Assembly: GCA_001414485.1 (NCBI GenBank)
Contig: LLEY01000032.1
Coordinates: 372,001 to 436,000 of the forward strand
DNA from: Calycina herbarum
Lineage: Eukaryota; Ascomycota; Leotiomycetes; Helotiales; Pezizellaceae
Direction: 5' to 3'
Length of the DNA: 64,000 bases
Below the pieces are notes generated by a model that worked only from the letters and a program-made list of their open reading frames with translations, was not told the origin of the DNA and did not search any database. The position numbers and the translations under genes were made by a program. This document shows positions 33,982 through 45,582 of the stretch, piece after piece. Every line of letters begins with the position of its first letter. The first letter of the stretch is position 1.

Positions 33982-35415
33982 CTAAACCGAACTCACGTCG
34001 ACATCGACATTTTTTGTTACGTTGATAGCTGAAGGATCGCCGCGCCTGACCTGCCTGTCTCGTGTGTATTCCGCGGTGGTATCATTGCTGCCCTTGCTCT
34101 GGTTTATTTTGGTCCATCCTGCAGAGAGATCCCTGAGTTCCGCATCCGAATCAGTCGACTTCTTCCCGGTTCCATTTGTGTTTAGGACCGATCTTCTAGT
34201 CCAACTTCCTGAGGCAGGGTCCTTGCTAGACCGTACACTTCGAAGAGTGATTACTGATCTTATGCTGTTGAGAATTGAATTCAAGCCTCGACCACCAGCA
34301 AAGAATGTCCCGTAACAAGGCAGGCATCCAGCAATGATCGAGGAATTTGGTTCGAGGAGGACGAAGATGAATAGCTTAGCTTCCAAAGCTGTTGACGTTA
34401 GAAGGTTAACCAGGAAACAAAAGGGTAAGACTAGGCGACTTACCAACTGCGTTGTATCCTTGCCCTGACTTCGCTGAATCAATGGCTTGTTGAGTTGCCG
34501 ATTGCAAGAAATAGAGGCGGATTGCAGCCACAACAACACAGCTACAGACCATCAGCAAGTACAAACGTTTCACAGACACTAAACTTACAATAAACCGAGC
34601 GAAAACATTCCAATGACTGCAATTTTTCTTTGCGTATTCATGTGAAGGCCAAGAATGACGGGGATTGGTAAACATAGCACGATGATATCCAAACCCATGC
34701 TTGTAGCACACAAAGATAAGCCAACCTTTACAGTATCAAACTGAAGAATGCCAATGCCTGTCCAAGCTGCGCTCACGGGTTTACCTTGCAAGAGGATGAT
34801 CTGATAAGTTGTCAGTTTCTTTGCCACTTGAACTGAATGACGTCGAATTGAGTACTTACAAAAAAGAAAATCAATCCCCATGCAGCAATAAGAGGTATCA
34901 ATATCCAAACCGCGATTGCCAATTTTTTTGTAACGAATATTCTTTTGTAGAATAGCAAGATTGAGATTTTCACGGAAGCCAGAGGGAACTCCGCCATAGA
35001 GGAAGAAAGCAACAGAAGCTGGGAGATGTTAGCTTCGCCAGTTGAAGATGATATGAACCAGTAATAAAGTACCTTAGCGGCATCCATGTCTCCAGTGAGT
35101 TTATCGGTAGTGTAGTGATCAATTCCTGAGTGGGCGGCCAGTACCCACAATACAATGCTCAAAGACAATGTTCCAATCTTTTGGTGGTCAGCCAACGCAT
35201 CGAAACCCAACTGCTTTTACAATACATACCCAAGTGACAATCATGCCCCAATCATCTGCCTCGAGATTCAAGTGCCCAAGTCTTCGTGCCCTAACCCGAA
35301 GGACGATGGCGATTAGGGAGATAATTGGAAACAGAATGGATATGACAATAGATGCAGTTGTGATCATAGAATCCCCTCCTTTTGTCGGTGCCATTGCGGC
35401 CCCGTTGGAAGCCAT
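33982..35415 (-). CDS. Seven-TM fungal rhodopsin-fold (PTH11/SAT4-like) membrane protein
   Basis: Integral membrane protein of the fungal rhodopsin-domain family, which includes PTH11-like receptors. Exons 35415-35230, 35177-35073, 35018-34860, 34800-34589, 34541-34444 and 34388-33982 give 388 aa. Successive hydrophobic helices are visible (ITTASIVISILFPIISLIAI, LSIVLWVLAAHSG, VWILIPLIAAWGLIFFF, MGLDIIVLCLPIPVILGL). Family hallmarks are RVRARRLGHLNLEADDWGMIV after the first helix, KISILLFYKRIF and GKPVSAAWTG before the later helices, and EPNSSIIAGCLPCYG in the last. The C-tail (about 100 residues) is basic and Ser/Thr-rich. No CFEM domain precedes the helices. Location inside the cluster is unusual; it may sense or protect, or be an uninvolved passenger. 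Confidence 0.85.
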
Positions 35416-36901
35416 ATTGATCGGTTGGTGAGTAAGATGGGCGAGCGCTATGAAGATAGAAAAGAAAGGGTATGACGATCTGAGGGGCAGGTTGATGAGG
35501 CTGATATCTGTTGTGAAAAGTCCGACCCCTTCAATTCAGTCACCAATCCAGAAAGAAACGTGGCTTGGGCCGATGGTTAGAGATAAAACGCAATGCCTAG
35601 TGGTCGTCTCGTAACCCTCGTGTAGTAGGGGTGCATCGGACGCACGACGTGAATAGGTCCGTACCCAAGCATTTGTACTGGGATTGCAGTGTAGCATTGG
35701 ACTCAGATGGAGTAATTCGTAGGAGGTTTGCAGGAGGTAGAAGATCCTAGATCCATGGATGGCAGCTGTAATCATTAGGGTGGTTGGTTGGTGTCGCTCG
35801 TGCTGTCTACAGACGGCATTTGATTGACCTGCCTCCTCGAGCTGAAGGAATCCGCGAGCATGTAAGCTGGTAATCTGACATACATGAGCGGTAGAAAAGT
35901 CGCTTACTACACCTGTCGCATGATTAACTGCCTTTGGGCTATAGCCGAAATTTTCTGTAAAAGTCTGATGATTTCTAGGGTTGGGTCGCAGTGAAGATAA
36001 GAGAAAGAGAGGGGGAACCAATACCCAGCCAGGTAAGATCCAGTTTCTCCCCTCCCCCTCCATCCCTCGTTAGAAACCTACACTCAAGGAGGGGATACAA
36101 GTGGAGAATTTTCCAGGACACTAACCTCACAGTCGTCGTGCACATGCTGAAAGTCGCTTGGATTGTTGTTTCTGGACGAAAAGCATCCACTAGAGGTGCA
36201 TCCGCAGGATGGGGGCTTATTGATGTGGTGGAGCGGCAAGAACGGACGGGGAACGGCCCCGTGTCACCCCATAACCCGGAATTTTGCGTCTTCCAACATT
36301 CTAAATTTCAAGCTTACTTACGTGCCACCTTGGGTTGATGGCTGCCACATTTGTAGGGTATGAGTAAATATTTCGTAAACGAAATCGTATCGTTTTATCC
36401 TGAATGGAACTGACGCAAAGTACGGAAATCCCCGTTGAAAACGAGTGAGAAAGCAAGGTTTACAAGTTACAATACCACCCCATTTCTTATAGGCTTCCCG
36501 TCCCATGTCGACACATTGAATGCACCAGAAGAGCAGCGAGCGGGTGTTGTGGGGGATAAGGATCCCGCCACCATATCGTAAAGAGGGGACGGCACGGGCA
36601 CCACTTTTCGCGTACTTACAGTAGTGGCGGCTGTAAAAACCCTACTCAGTACTCGTGGCGTATTTTGCTCGACGGGGTAGTGCACGTGATTTATTCACGG
36701 GTCCCCCGGGCCAAGATGATAGATACATAGACACCCATATGGTTCCAAGATACGAAGTACCTACTGGTAAACCAAAATTCCCATAATTTTCTGAGAAAAC
36801 AAGAACAAAACCAACCAGATAACCCTCCTCGCCGCTATAGTGCGTGCAAGCCCATTAGTGCCAACAGACAAGACACCGGTGACAAAAGAAGATCTTCCAA
36901 A
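35416..36901. promoter_or_regulatory. Divergent intergenic region, membrane protein / P450-2
   Basis: 1.49 kb without a gene. A 175-codon minus-strand open frame (36063-35536) overlaps other frames and resembles no family. The P450-2 proximal 260 bp contain the A-B-C motif module. Confidence 0.5.
36642..36762 (+). promoter_or_regulatory. Three-motif promoter module A-B-C upstream of P450-2
   Basis: Motif A CTACTCAGTACTCGTGGC (36642-36659), B CCCGGGCC (36705-36712) and C CGAAGTACCT (36753-36762), in the same order and strand as at 25511-25619. C starts 149 bp before the ATG. Flanking sequence is not similar, which argues against a simple segmental duplication. Confidence 0.5.
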
Positions 36902-38686
36902 ATGCTTTTAGCCATAACTCTCTCTTCCTTCATTGCTGCGCCATTCATTCTGCTGGCTCTGCAATACCGATCGCTACAGAAAAACTTGGTCCTCGCGAGG
37001 GCCTCAGGCTTAACTGTAGTGGTATCACCGTAAGCGTCCCCCTGCCTACCTATTTTCTCGTAAAATGTTGATGTAGGATAGGTTTCATTTCATGTCCCAG
37101 CATTGGATGCTTCTCCAAGAACTTCTTGCTCCTTTACTTCACAGCCTTCCATCACATTGGACTGAGTCTTGGCTTCCACTCGCACAATTCAGTGGCACAT
37201 GGCGAGCCGGCTACGATCCCTTTGACAGACTCAAGGAGGATTCCTTCATAGTCGCTTCCCCCGGGGGGAATACACTATGGACTTGCGATCCAGAAGTCGT
37301 CAATGAGGTCTCTACTCGCCGCGTTGATTTTCAAAAGTCAACTAAAGTTCTGGAGCTGTTGAACAATTATGGCCCAACACTTACAGCTTCCGAGGGGGGG
37401 ACAGCTCATAGATTTCGAAAGATTGCAGCACCAGTCTTTAGCGAAAGGAACCATGGTCAAGTATGGAAGGAATCGCTATTACAAACCTCCATGATGTTGA
37501 AAAAATGGAACGAGGAGGACCAAATCATTCACGACCTGGGACAGGATTCTGACACTTTGGCGTTACATGTCCTGTGCAAAGTCTTTTTCAACAAGGACTT
37601 GGAGTGGGTGGAAAACAAAAAGGTTGTTCCTCCCGGCCATACTCTTACGTTCAAAAACGCCATCCGCGTGGCTTTCAAATACAATCTAGTCTTGTTTATT
37701 ACTCCGAGATTTCTACTTGGTGAGAAGTCCATCCAGTCACCACTATATCTTGACCTAACTACAGTAACATAGATTACTCACCTTTATCTATGCATAAACG
37801 GGCAAAAGAAGGCTTCCGGGAATGGCGAAAATACATGGAAGAACTCCGAGACGAGGCAGAAGTGTCATTACGCGAGCAGCCCAAAGAGAGCGATAAATTA
37901 GTTCACCAATTTGTGAAAGCTGGAAGAATAGATCTCACCATTGCCCCGGAGGCAGTACTTGGTAATATTTTCATTTTTGTACTTGCTGGTCACGAATCCA
38001 GTGCAGCTACATTATGGATTTCGGTGACGATGTTAGCCTGTAAACCCCAGTTTCAGAAAGCGCTGCAGAACGATATCGACATCATTCTCAACGGTAGAGC
38101 CGTAGAAGATCTAGAATACCCGACTGACTATGTGCGCCTCATGAATGGCCATGTTGGGGCTCTGATGAAGGAAACCCTTCGTCAATATCCAGTCGCCACT
38201 TTTCTTCCGAAGACGAATCCAGACAAGCACCAAATCATTAAATCAGGGGCAAACAGCTACATGCTACCACCTGATACTCTGATACTTTTGAATACTTGTG
38301 CTGCTCATAGGAACCCGAAAATTTGGCCTGAGTCATTTCAAAAAGATATGGACGAGGAACCATATCCAGTGTCCAATTTCGACCCAGAAATTTGGCTACC
38401 AGCAGCGAAAGCTGATTCGTCTGCGGAAACGAGATTCAATCCACCTCCAGGAGCGTACATTCCCTTTGCAGAAGGATCTCGTTCTTGTATGGGTAAAGTA
38501 TTTTCACAGGTTGAATTTTGTGCCACAATAGTTGGTATATTGAGCAAATACAATGTCACACTCGCCAACGGCCTGGGCAACGTTGCTGATTTACGAGAAG
38601 CTGAGCTAGCTTTATCTGCCGGCATGGGGTTTGAGATGGGACTCAAGATGAAGGATCCAGTGCGGCTGCGCGTCAGCAACCGTTAG
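36902..38686 (+). CDS. Cytochrome P450 monooxygenase (P450-2)
   Basis: ER-anchored haem-thiolate oxygenase. Exons 36902-37029, 37082-37719 and 37773-38686 give 559 aa. An N-terminal anchor (MLLAITLSSFIAAPFILLAL) precedes a region similar to P450-4: AGYDPFDRLKEDSFIVASP against MGYEPFEEAGTDTFILATP, with the first intron at the same place (after SP, phase 2). The I-helix is LAGHESSAAT, ExxR is KETLR (Glu about 389, Arg about 392), and the haem loop is FAEGSRSCMGK with Cys about 494. All catalytic signatures are intact. It is placed 0.9 kb left of the cyclase and reads toward it. The acceptor AG at 37080-37081, not 37075-37076, keeps the frame. A role in diterpene oxidation is inferred from context. 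Confidence 0.9.
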
Positions 38687-39599
38687 AGTCGAGTTGACAA
38701 GTTACCAATTTTTTTCCTAATTGACCTGGTTGACTTCTTTCTCCTCCTCTGCCTGTTGACCATTTCAATACAGGTTATTTTTAATTAGACTGCATATCTG
38801 CGAGCATCCTACTGCAACCTTTAATTTGTACTGCTCCTTGTAAGTGCAGACGCAGGATTTTCTCAAGAAAATGCTAGTGCTGCCAGAACCCCACCGAGAA
38901 ACTGTGAGCAGCGCGGTTCGTCTGATGTGGTGTGATTCATGTGCATTCAACTCCTACTAAACAGCAACCCCAAAAATAATACGACCGGAGATGCAAAGAG
39001 TAGTCAGCGTCGTGCCAAGGTCTCGAACATTACCCTAATGTTTGAATTCGGACTGCCGATCAACCTGAACTTGTGGATCGACCTGGTCCACTATTATCAG
39101 CTTGGCACCCACTATCAGCTCGGCAATCCTTTTTTCCCCACCGATTTTAAGAGATACGCGAAAAACTATCGGCGGTTATGGGATCGTACTAAGCTGCAAA
39201 ACATACTAAGCTGTAAAAGGGAGTTTAATGTGAGATATCCTTGTTGGACTTTACAAGGAGCAAGAACAGGGGATCAGCGATCATAGGGTCGATGCATAGG
39301 GTAATGCAGTCGCATCACTATCTCCTGCCCCTTCTGGGGTGTTTTGCACAAATCAACAAGTATGCACATTCTTTTCAGCTAAGCATCATGTAAAACTCGC
39401 TGCAAGGTTGACAAACTTCCAAACCCATATTGCGAGTTACGCAGGAGCCATCAGGGGGGCCTCGCTTAATTTTGTGGAGCTGGTGGAAAGTTGGAAAGAA
39501 ACACCGCTATGCCGGTTCCCTTGAATGACGCTTTACTTAGTGATCTCAAATTTCAATACTCTTTTGAGTAAACCTTCTGTATCAATTTGTTTCTTTACG
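38687..39599. promoter_or_regulatory. Upstream region of the diterpene cyclase
   Basis: No gene. It contains two imperfect direct copies of CACTATCAGCTCGGCA at about 39088-39125, a pair of ACTAAGCTGYAAAA segments near 39189-39217, and a CTCTTTTGAGTAAAC stretch just before the ATG. An upstream in-frame ATG at 39525 would add 25 residues to the cyclase; the ATG at 39600 is preferred because MGSILNIQADAA fits the start of the family. Confidence 0.45.
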
Positions 39600-42500
39600 A
39601 TGGGATCAATTCTCAATATACAGGCCGATGCGGCTGGGATAATTAGTTCTCTGGCGGAGAGATGTTCTCGGAACCAGCCTTTGGGGTCCATGTCAGAGGC
39701 AATTTACTGTAGCGCCTGGGTTTCTATGGTTTCCAAACCAATCAATGGTGGCAACAGGTGGTTATTTCCTCAAAGCTTTCAATACTTGCTAAACAAGCAG
39801 TCTCGCGAAGGTGGTTGGGATCGTGGGAGTGCTGAAACAGACGTTGTGGACAGTATACTCAACACAATGGCCAGTCTATTGTCAATCTTGAAACATCGAA
39901 ATAACACTGAAATCAACGGCTGCGTCTTCGAAAAAACTGACCTCGATGACCGTGCCGAACTGGCCGCCACTTGGCTCAAGGCTAAATTAGAAAGTTGGGA
40001 TGTGACAAAAACCGATCATGTAGCTTTCGAAATTCTCATCCCAACACATCTTGACTTGCTACGTGCTGAAGGTGTTGACTTTCAGTTTCCGGGTTCCAAG
40101 GAGTTGTATCGCATAAATGCTGTCAAGATGGCGAAGTTTACTCCCGAGATCCTGTATGGCACCTATCAAACAACTCTTTTTCATTCGTTAGAGGCATTCA
40201 TAGGAAAGATCGACTTTGATAAAGTAAAACATCGGCTTCAAGATGGTAGTATGATGAATTCCCCATCATCCACGGCGGCGTACATGATACACTCATCACA
40301 ATGGGATGATCGGGCAGAAGAGTATTTGAACATGGTGCTTGATAATACCGAATCATGTCAGAGTGGAGCAGTTCCGTCAGCCTATCCTTCTGAGATTTTT
40401 GCCATAAGCTGGGTGAGTGACAATCATGTATTTCGAATGTTAATTCAAACTAAGATAACGTAACATGTAGGTTCTCTCTACACTTATGGGAGCTGGATTC
40501 ACGCCAGAGGATCTCGGGCCATCCCACCTAGAACTATTGGCTGATCGCCTCGATGCGGCTTTGACTCGTGGCGGTGGCATTGTTGGGTTTAGTATGTTCC
40601 CTTGAGCATTACATCTCGGTTCTTGACTAACATGAATTGATAGCCAGCGGTGTTATGCCTGATGCAGATGATACTGCCAAATCCATTTCATCACTCTACC
40701 TTCTGGGCCGACGGGAAGCTAAGCTAAATCGTCTAATCGAGACATTCAAAACGAAAGAATGCTTCCGCACTTACGAAGGGGAAAGAAACTCGAGCTTTAG
40801 TGCCAATTGCAATGTCTTAATAGCCTTGCTACATGCTCCGGAGAAGTACTCAGAGATAATTTGCGAGATTGTTCAATACCTTAGCACAGCTTGGTTCAAT
40901 GGCTCAGTTCAAGACAAATGGGTTAGTTACATTGTGTCTTATATACAAGCCAGTACTTACAATTCTAGAATTCATCTCAGCAATATTCATTTATGCTTCT
41001 TTCCGAAGGTCTCACTATGACACTGTTGTACTGGGACCGGAAAATGCTCACTGGTCTTTCCACGGACCTCATTCTAAATCGTGTATCCCCTATTCTGGCG
41101 CAACTTCTCTCTCGCACCCTTCTAGACCAAAACTCCGATGGCTCGTGGGGACCTACTGTGAATGGTCCCAACTCTTGCGAAGTCACAGCTTATGGCATTC
41201 TCACTGTCAAAGCCCTTTCTTCTCTTCCCTTTCTCGGAGCAATGGAGTCGGAGATGTCAAAGGCTATTGAGGCTGGTCGTCGATACCTCTTGCTTAACCA
41301 CGACCGTTGGACGGATCTCTCGTATGTGTGGATAGAAAAGGTAACTTATGGATCCGCAGTACTTGCGCAGACATATTGCCTTGCTGCTATGAATGACCCC
41401 AAGACGACTATCTGGACAGGTGCACTAGCTGCTCTCGTGAATCCACCTATGGATAAAGGAGCTCGTTTCATCCAGTTCTTTTCTCGGCTACCAATTTTCT
41501 CGGAATTTCGAGGTAAACCGACGCTCAAGCTCTCCATTCTCGAAGGTTATTTGCTACTACCACAACTCAAAGCCATTCGACTCGACATTTTCCCCCGCAA
41601 GGACATGGCTGAGGACAAATGGCTAGAATACATTCCATTCACTTGGACATGCTGCAATTATTTGAACAAGCCGGTCAACACTCAATTGTTGCTAGAGATG
41701 ATGATCCTTTCCATGCTGAATTACCAAGCAGATGAGTTTATGGAGGCGGTCATCGGCGCACATCTTCATGGAAAAGAGGAAATCCTTCGACAATTTATCA
41801 TCGAATCATGTTCAGACATTCAATTACTACTGCTCACAAAACAATCGCTACCCCACGCCAATGGCACTAAGACTAATGGCACCAACGGTTCGACCAAGCG
41901 ATTCTCAAATGGTGAAGAAAAACCAAACACAGAACTCTCAGAAGCCAAACAGGTCCTCCGAAAGTACATCTGTTACGTTCTCACCCATCCGGCAGTCCTC
42001 CGTGCCCCAGCTCATACCCAAAAGAGACTCAGTCATGAACTTGCAACCTTTCTCTGCGCGCATATACTCCAGAATAGCGACAATATCCTTTTTGAAAAGC
42101 AGCTAAAGGAGGAGAAGCTTCACGTAGATTCTGGTCTGCGACTGCCCTTCGTTAATGCGACAACTTCATTTCACCAATGGGTCCGTACAACGTCAGCGAA
42201 CCACACGAGTGGTCCCTTCTCGTGGATTTTCTTCGAGTGTCTTATCGGCGGCAAAGCAGGAGATAAGGTCTGGAAGGGCGCTAAGACTTCATATCTAGCA
42301 GAAGATATTGGGCGGAGACTAAGCACAATGTGCCGAATGTATAACGACTACGGATCTGCGAAGCGAGATCGTGCGGAGGCGAATGTGAACAGCTTGGATT
42401 TCCCCGAATTTTACGATGAAATGGAAGGGGTATCTGAAGAGGAGAAAGAAGAGAAACAGAAGGAAGATCTAATGTATCTTGCCGAATATGAGCGCCATTG

Positions 42501-42636
42501 CTTGAATGGTTCCATGGAGCGTCTAGGCGGGATGGTTGAGACGGAACTTCTGGATCGAGCAAAGTTGTTTGTGAACGTTACCGACTTTTATGGGCAGATA
42601 TATGTGGCGAGAGACATCGCAAGCCGAATGAAATAG
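39600..42636 (+). CDS. Bifunctional diterpene cyclase (CPS/KS-like)
   Basis: Predicted to cyclise geranylgeranyl diphosphate first to a copalyl-type diphosphate and then, by ionisation, to a polycyclic diterpene. Exons 39600-40412, 40471-40591, 40644-40921 and 40969-42636 give 959 aa, almost the length of gibberellin-type fungal CPS/KS (about 950). The class II half carries VMPDADD with the DxDD acid at residues 318-321. The class I half carries DEFME at 659-663 (a D-E-x-x-E variant of DDxxD, as in fungal CPS/KS) and the second metal motif in NDYGSAKRDRAE at about 863-874. Other conserved stretches are GSWG near the class II core and SLDFPEF after the metal motif. Both active sites look intact. 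Stereochemistry and product (ent-kaurene, pimaradiene, aphidicolane or other) cannot be read from motifs. It is central in the cluster, with P450s on both sides. Confidence 0.93.
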
Positions 42637-43892
42637 ATAGTTTGAGCGTCAAAGAGCTCTTTGGATTAGATGCATCAGTGTTATGTTTCAGTACCACGGG
42701 GTAGTAGTGAGATCGCTTAATTGTGACGATTTTGATTTTCTCAGCTCGATTTGAACTCTTCCCAAGAATCGGGCTTTCATCAGTGCCTTGGTTTTTATCA
42801 ATTTTCGTATACCTGTTTTTAGTAATAAACCGTGGTTCTGAAGTATATCACTTTGTATGGATACCCTAAACACTCTTGGCTGTCGAAACTCCAAACATCA
42901 AAATGCTGCTGTGCCTTTAGTGAAGCTACGCTGCTTCCTAACAGATGCAATTCATAATTGATTGGCGTAAACCCCTAATTAATCTGTTCGGGCGCTATGT
43001 AGGGCAAGGTGTCATCCATCTCTGTCTCACATTTTCGGTGATACCTACTGTGGTAAATCGCGATCTGGGAACTCGGGGGAGGGGTACCTAGAGAGAGCAC
43101 CTGCAGGATTTTCGTACAATTATTGCCAGTAAAAATGGTGAGATTCCGAAAGATGGCGTGAAGATCTTGATGAGATTGCGCCGCTCCGAGACTTGAGTCG
43201 AGCCAGTAATCCACTCAACCTCGTAAGAACGTATGCAGGACATCAGAGAATGAAACCCTCGGAGGCAACGTCATGCGTGATAACAGGAAAATTTCTCATG
43301 CTCACTGCATCTTGAAAGCCTTTCACCCTGTAGTTACCTAATAATCTGAGCGCGTAGGATTATGGAGCGTATTTACATACTACCGGTTTGGATCCGGTAA
43401 GCACTGGCTACCTTTTTTGACATCTCAAAGTGTTTTTGAGCTAAGGGAGACTACGACCTTCCGGTTGTAGTAAATCGTTCAAGGGTGGTTGGGGGTCTCC
43501 GTGGGGGGCGCAATTCCAGTTATTCCTTCCTATCAGGGCTCCTGTTTGCGACGGGGTAAAATCCGATTTCACGGGGTAGAAGCTCCCGAATAAGACGTAG
43601 ATCAACTTCACAAACATCGCCCCAGCAATATCGTGTTTAACTCTAAACCTTGTTTGATTTGAGCGGTCGCCCTTACTCTGTGTAGATAATCAGTTTTCCT
43701 TTAATCCCATTAATTTCATTCTACCAAAGTCTTGGTTGACTGGATGTACGCAGAGTGATGGCGATCGCTCTTACAAATTAGAAACAACATGATAAAAAGC
43801 CGCTCTAAGGTGAAAGCCGTGCCAGAGTTTACCAAAATGCAATTCAATCAAAAAGATATATATACTGTTTAATCTGTATATTTACATACATC
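42637..43892. other. Convergent intergenic region, no gene
   Basis: Between the 3' ends of the cyclase (plus) and P450-3 (minus). It holds a perfect dyad TACCGG-N7-CCGGTA (43381-43399) and G-rich stretches near 43490-43510. Open frames of fewer than 80 codons only. Confidence 0.6.
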
Positions 43893-45582
43893 TCAATATT
43901 TAATATTTAAGCTTTCATTCCTTCGTCGCATTAGAAACTTAGCATCTGGAAGTATAAAGTTGAACTCATGGAGGGATGTTATCTGAGGTGCGGTGCCATT
44001 GGGAAATTCAAAATCATACTCATCCAAAAGCTTGACAATAATCAACTTCGTCAGCAGCGTTGCAATGTATCTGCCGGGACAAGCCCATCTCCCCGAGCCC
44101 CATCTGAAGTCCTCTGCGTGGCTGTTGTTGAATGGTCTGGTGCGGTGCTCTTCCAAATCTCTGAAAAATCGAAGAGAATCGTATTTCTCTGGGTTGGGGA
44201 ATAATTTAGGATCCATTGCTCTGCTGGCTCCAGAAACACAGAGGTATTGCCCTTTTTTGAGCTCCAATCCAGTTGACAAAACATGACCTTCCAATATTGC
44301 CCGCATATAGACGATTCGGGTTGATGGCGCAGTTCGGGTCGTCTCCTTCATGGCCGAGTCAAGTTTGAATAGCTCCTGAAATACATTCATATTCCATTGT
44401 CCATCCAACTCTTGATTCTTGATACGGATCTCTTCACGGATTTCTTCTAAAAACTGGGGGTGGGCGACCAAATGCGCGACAACTGCAACGACCAAAGCTG
44501 CGGAGCTGTGTATAGCACCAGCAGCAGTTGAGGCGATAATGCCAGCGAGTCGTTCAGGATCAGCTTCTTGGGGGGTTTTGGCCGAGTAAACCATGGCCGA
44601 GATTAGATCTGGTCCTGGTGGAAGGCCCTGGTGCTTTTGAGCCAAGGTATGTTCTACTCTTGGTGCAACAAATCCGTTCAAGATTTTGCGAGTTTTGCGT
44701 AGATGCCACATATATGGAACAAGCCAGACAAGAGGACGTTGTAGAAACCATGGAACCAGCCGCATGACAAAGGCCACGGAAAAAACTGTGATTTTTTCAG
44801 AAAAGCTCAAGTAGTTTGATTGCATTCAGGAATTACCATTTTCCGCATGGTCCACAAATGTGCGAATGAGTTCAGGATTATCACAGGTTGGAGCGTCGAA
44901 GATCATTAAAGTCATTGCTCGACTGATACAAAGTGCAACCTTGTCGAGTGGTTCGACTGCAGTCCACTCCGTGGTTTTCTGCGGGAACTCATGGCCTAGA
45001 GTCTCTTGTATTCGTGAAGCGGCGGGTTTGAAAAAATGAGGGAGAGATGGAGTGACTTTGTTTAGCAGAAGTTTGACGTGGAAAGAGGTTTCTAGTACCA
45101 CGTTGATCCCGTTCAAGTGGCCCAGCAAGGTAGTTGAATGAGATCTCCTCGAATTTATCACATTCTGGGACAGCGTATTGAGTTCTGGAACAAAGTCTGG
45201 AGGTAAGACAACCATATCAACATCTCCACGGTTCAGGAGATATGGCTTCCCTTTAAACTAGCTGATATCAGCGTCAATCCTGGAATGAGAGACTATCCAT
45301 ACATCTTACCTTTTGGTCCGCATTTTCCAAGATCTGCTTGGAATTGAAAGCCCACCGAAAGCGCGCAAACACTCGAGGCTCGAAGCGAAAAAGGCGGTTG
45401 ACGACGGGCAGAACTTCTGTATTTTTCAAAAAATGGAAACAGAACACGGGCACAAGCAAGCCGAGAACAACAATTGCCCCTGACAGCTTTTGTTCAGTTG
45501 TTAACTCGAGGAAAGCTTGCGAAGCGGTTGATCTGATGAAATCCAGACCAGACGATGGATCGTCTGAGGAAGAATTGTACAT
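43893..45582 (-). CDS. Cytochrome P450 monooxygenase (P450-3)
   Basis: ER-anchored haem-thiolate oxygenase. Exons 45582-45310, 45257-44837 and 44785-43893 give 528 aa. The N-terminal hydrophobic segment (LSGAIVVLGLLVPVFCFHFL) is followed by FARFRWAFNSKQILENADQK joined by splicing to FKGKPYLLNRGDVDMVVLP. This resembles the N-terminal half of fungal ent-kaurene-oxidase-like P450s, and P450-1 in this window. The I-helix reads AAGAIHSSAA (Ser in place of Thr), ExxR is KETTR, PEKYDSLRFF supplies the triad Arg, and the haem loop is WGSGRWACPGR with Cys about 467. Its 3' end faces the cyclase, and its promoter is shared with P450-4. It is a candidate for the first oxidation of the diterpene, by family resemblance only. 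Confidence 0.9.

Noticed and set aside
35536..36063. 175-codon minus-strand open frame upstream of P450-2
   Set aside because: Sits in a divergent promoter, resembles no family and overlaps frames on the plus strand.
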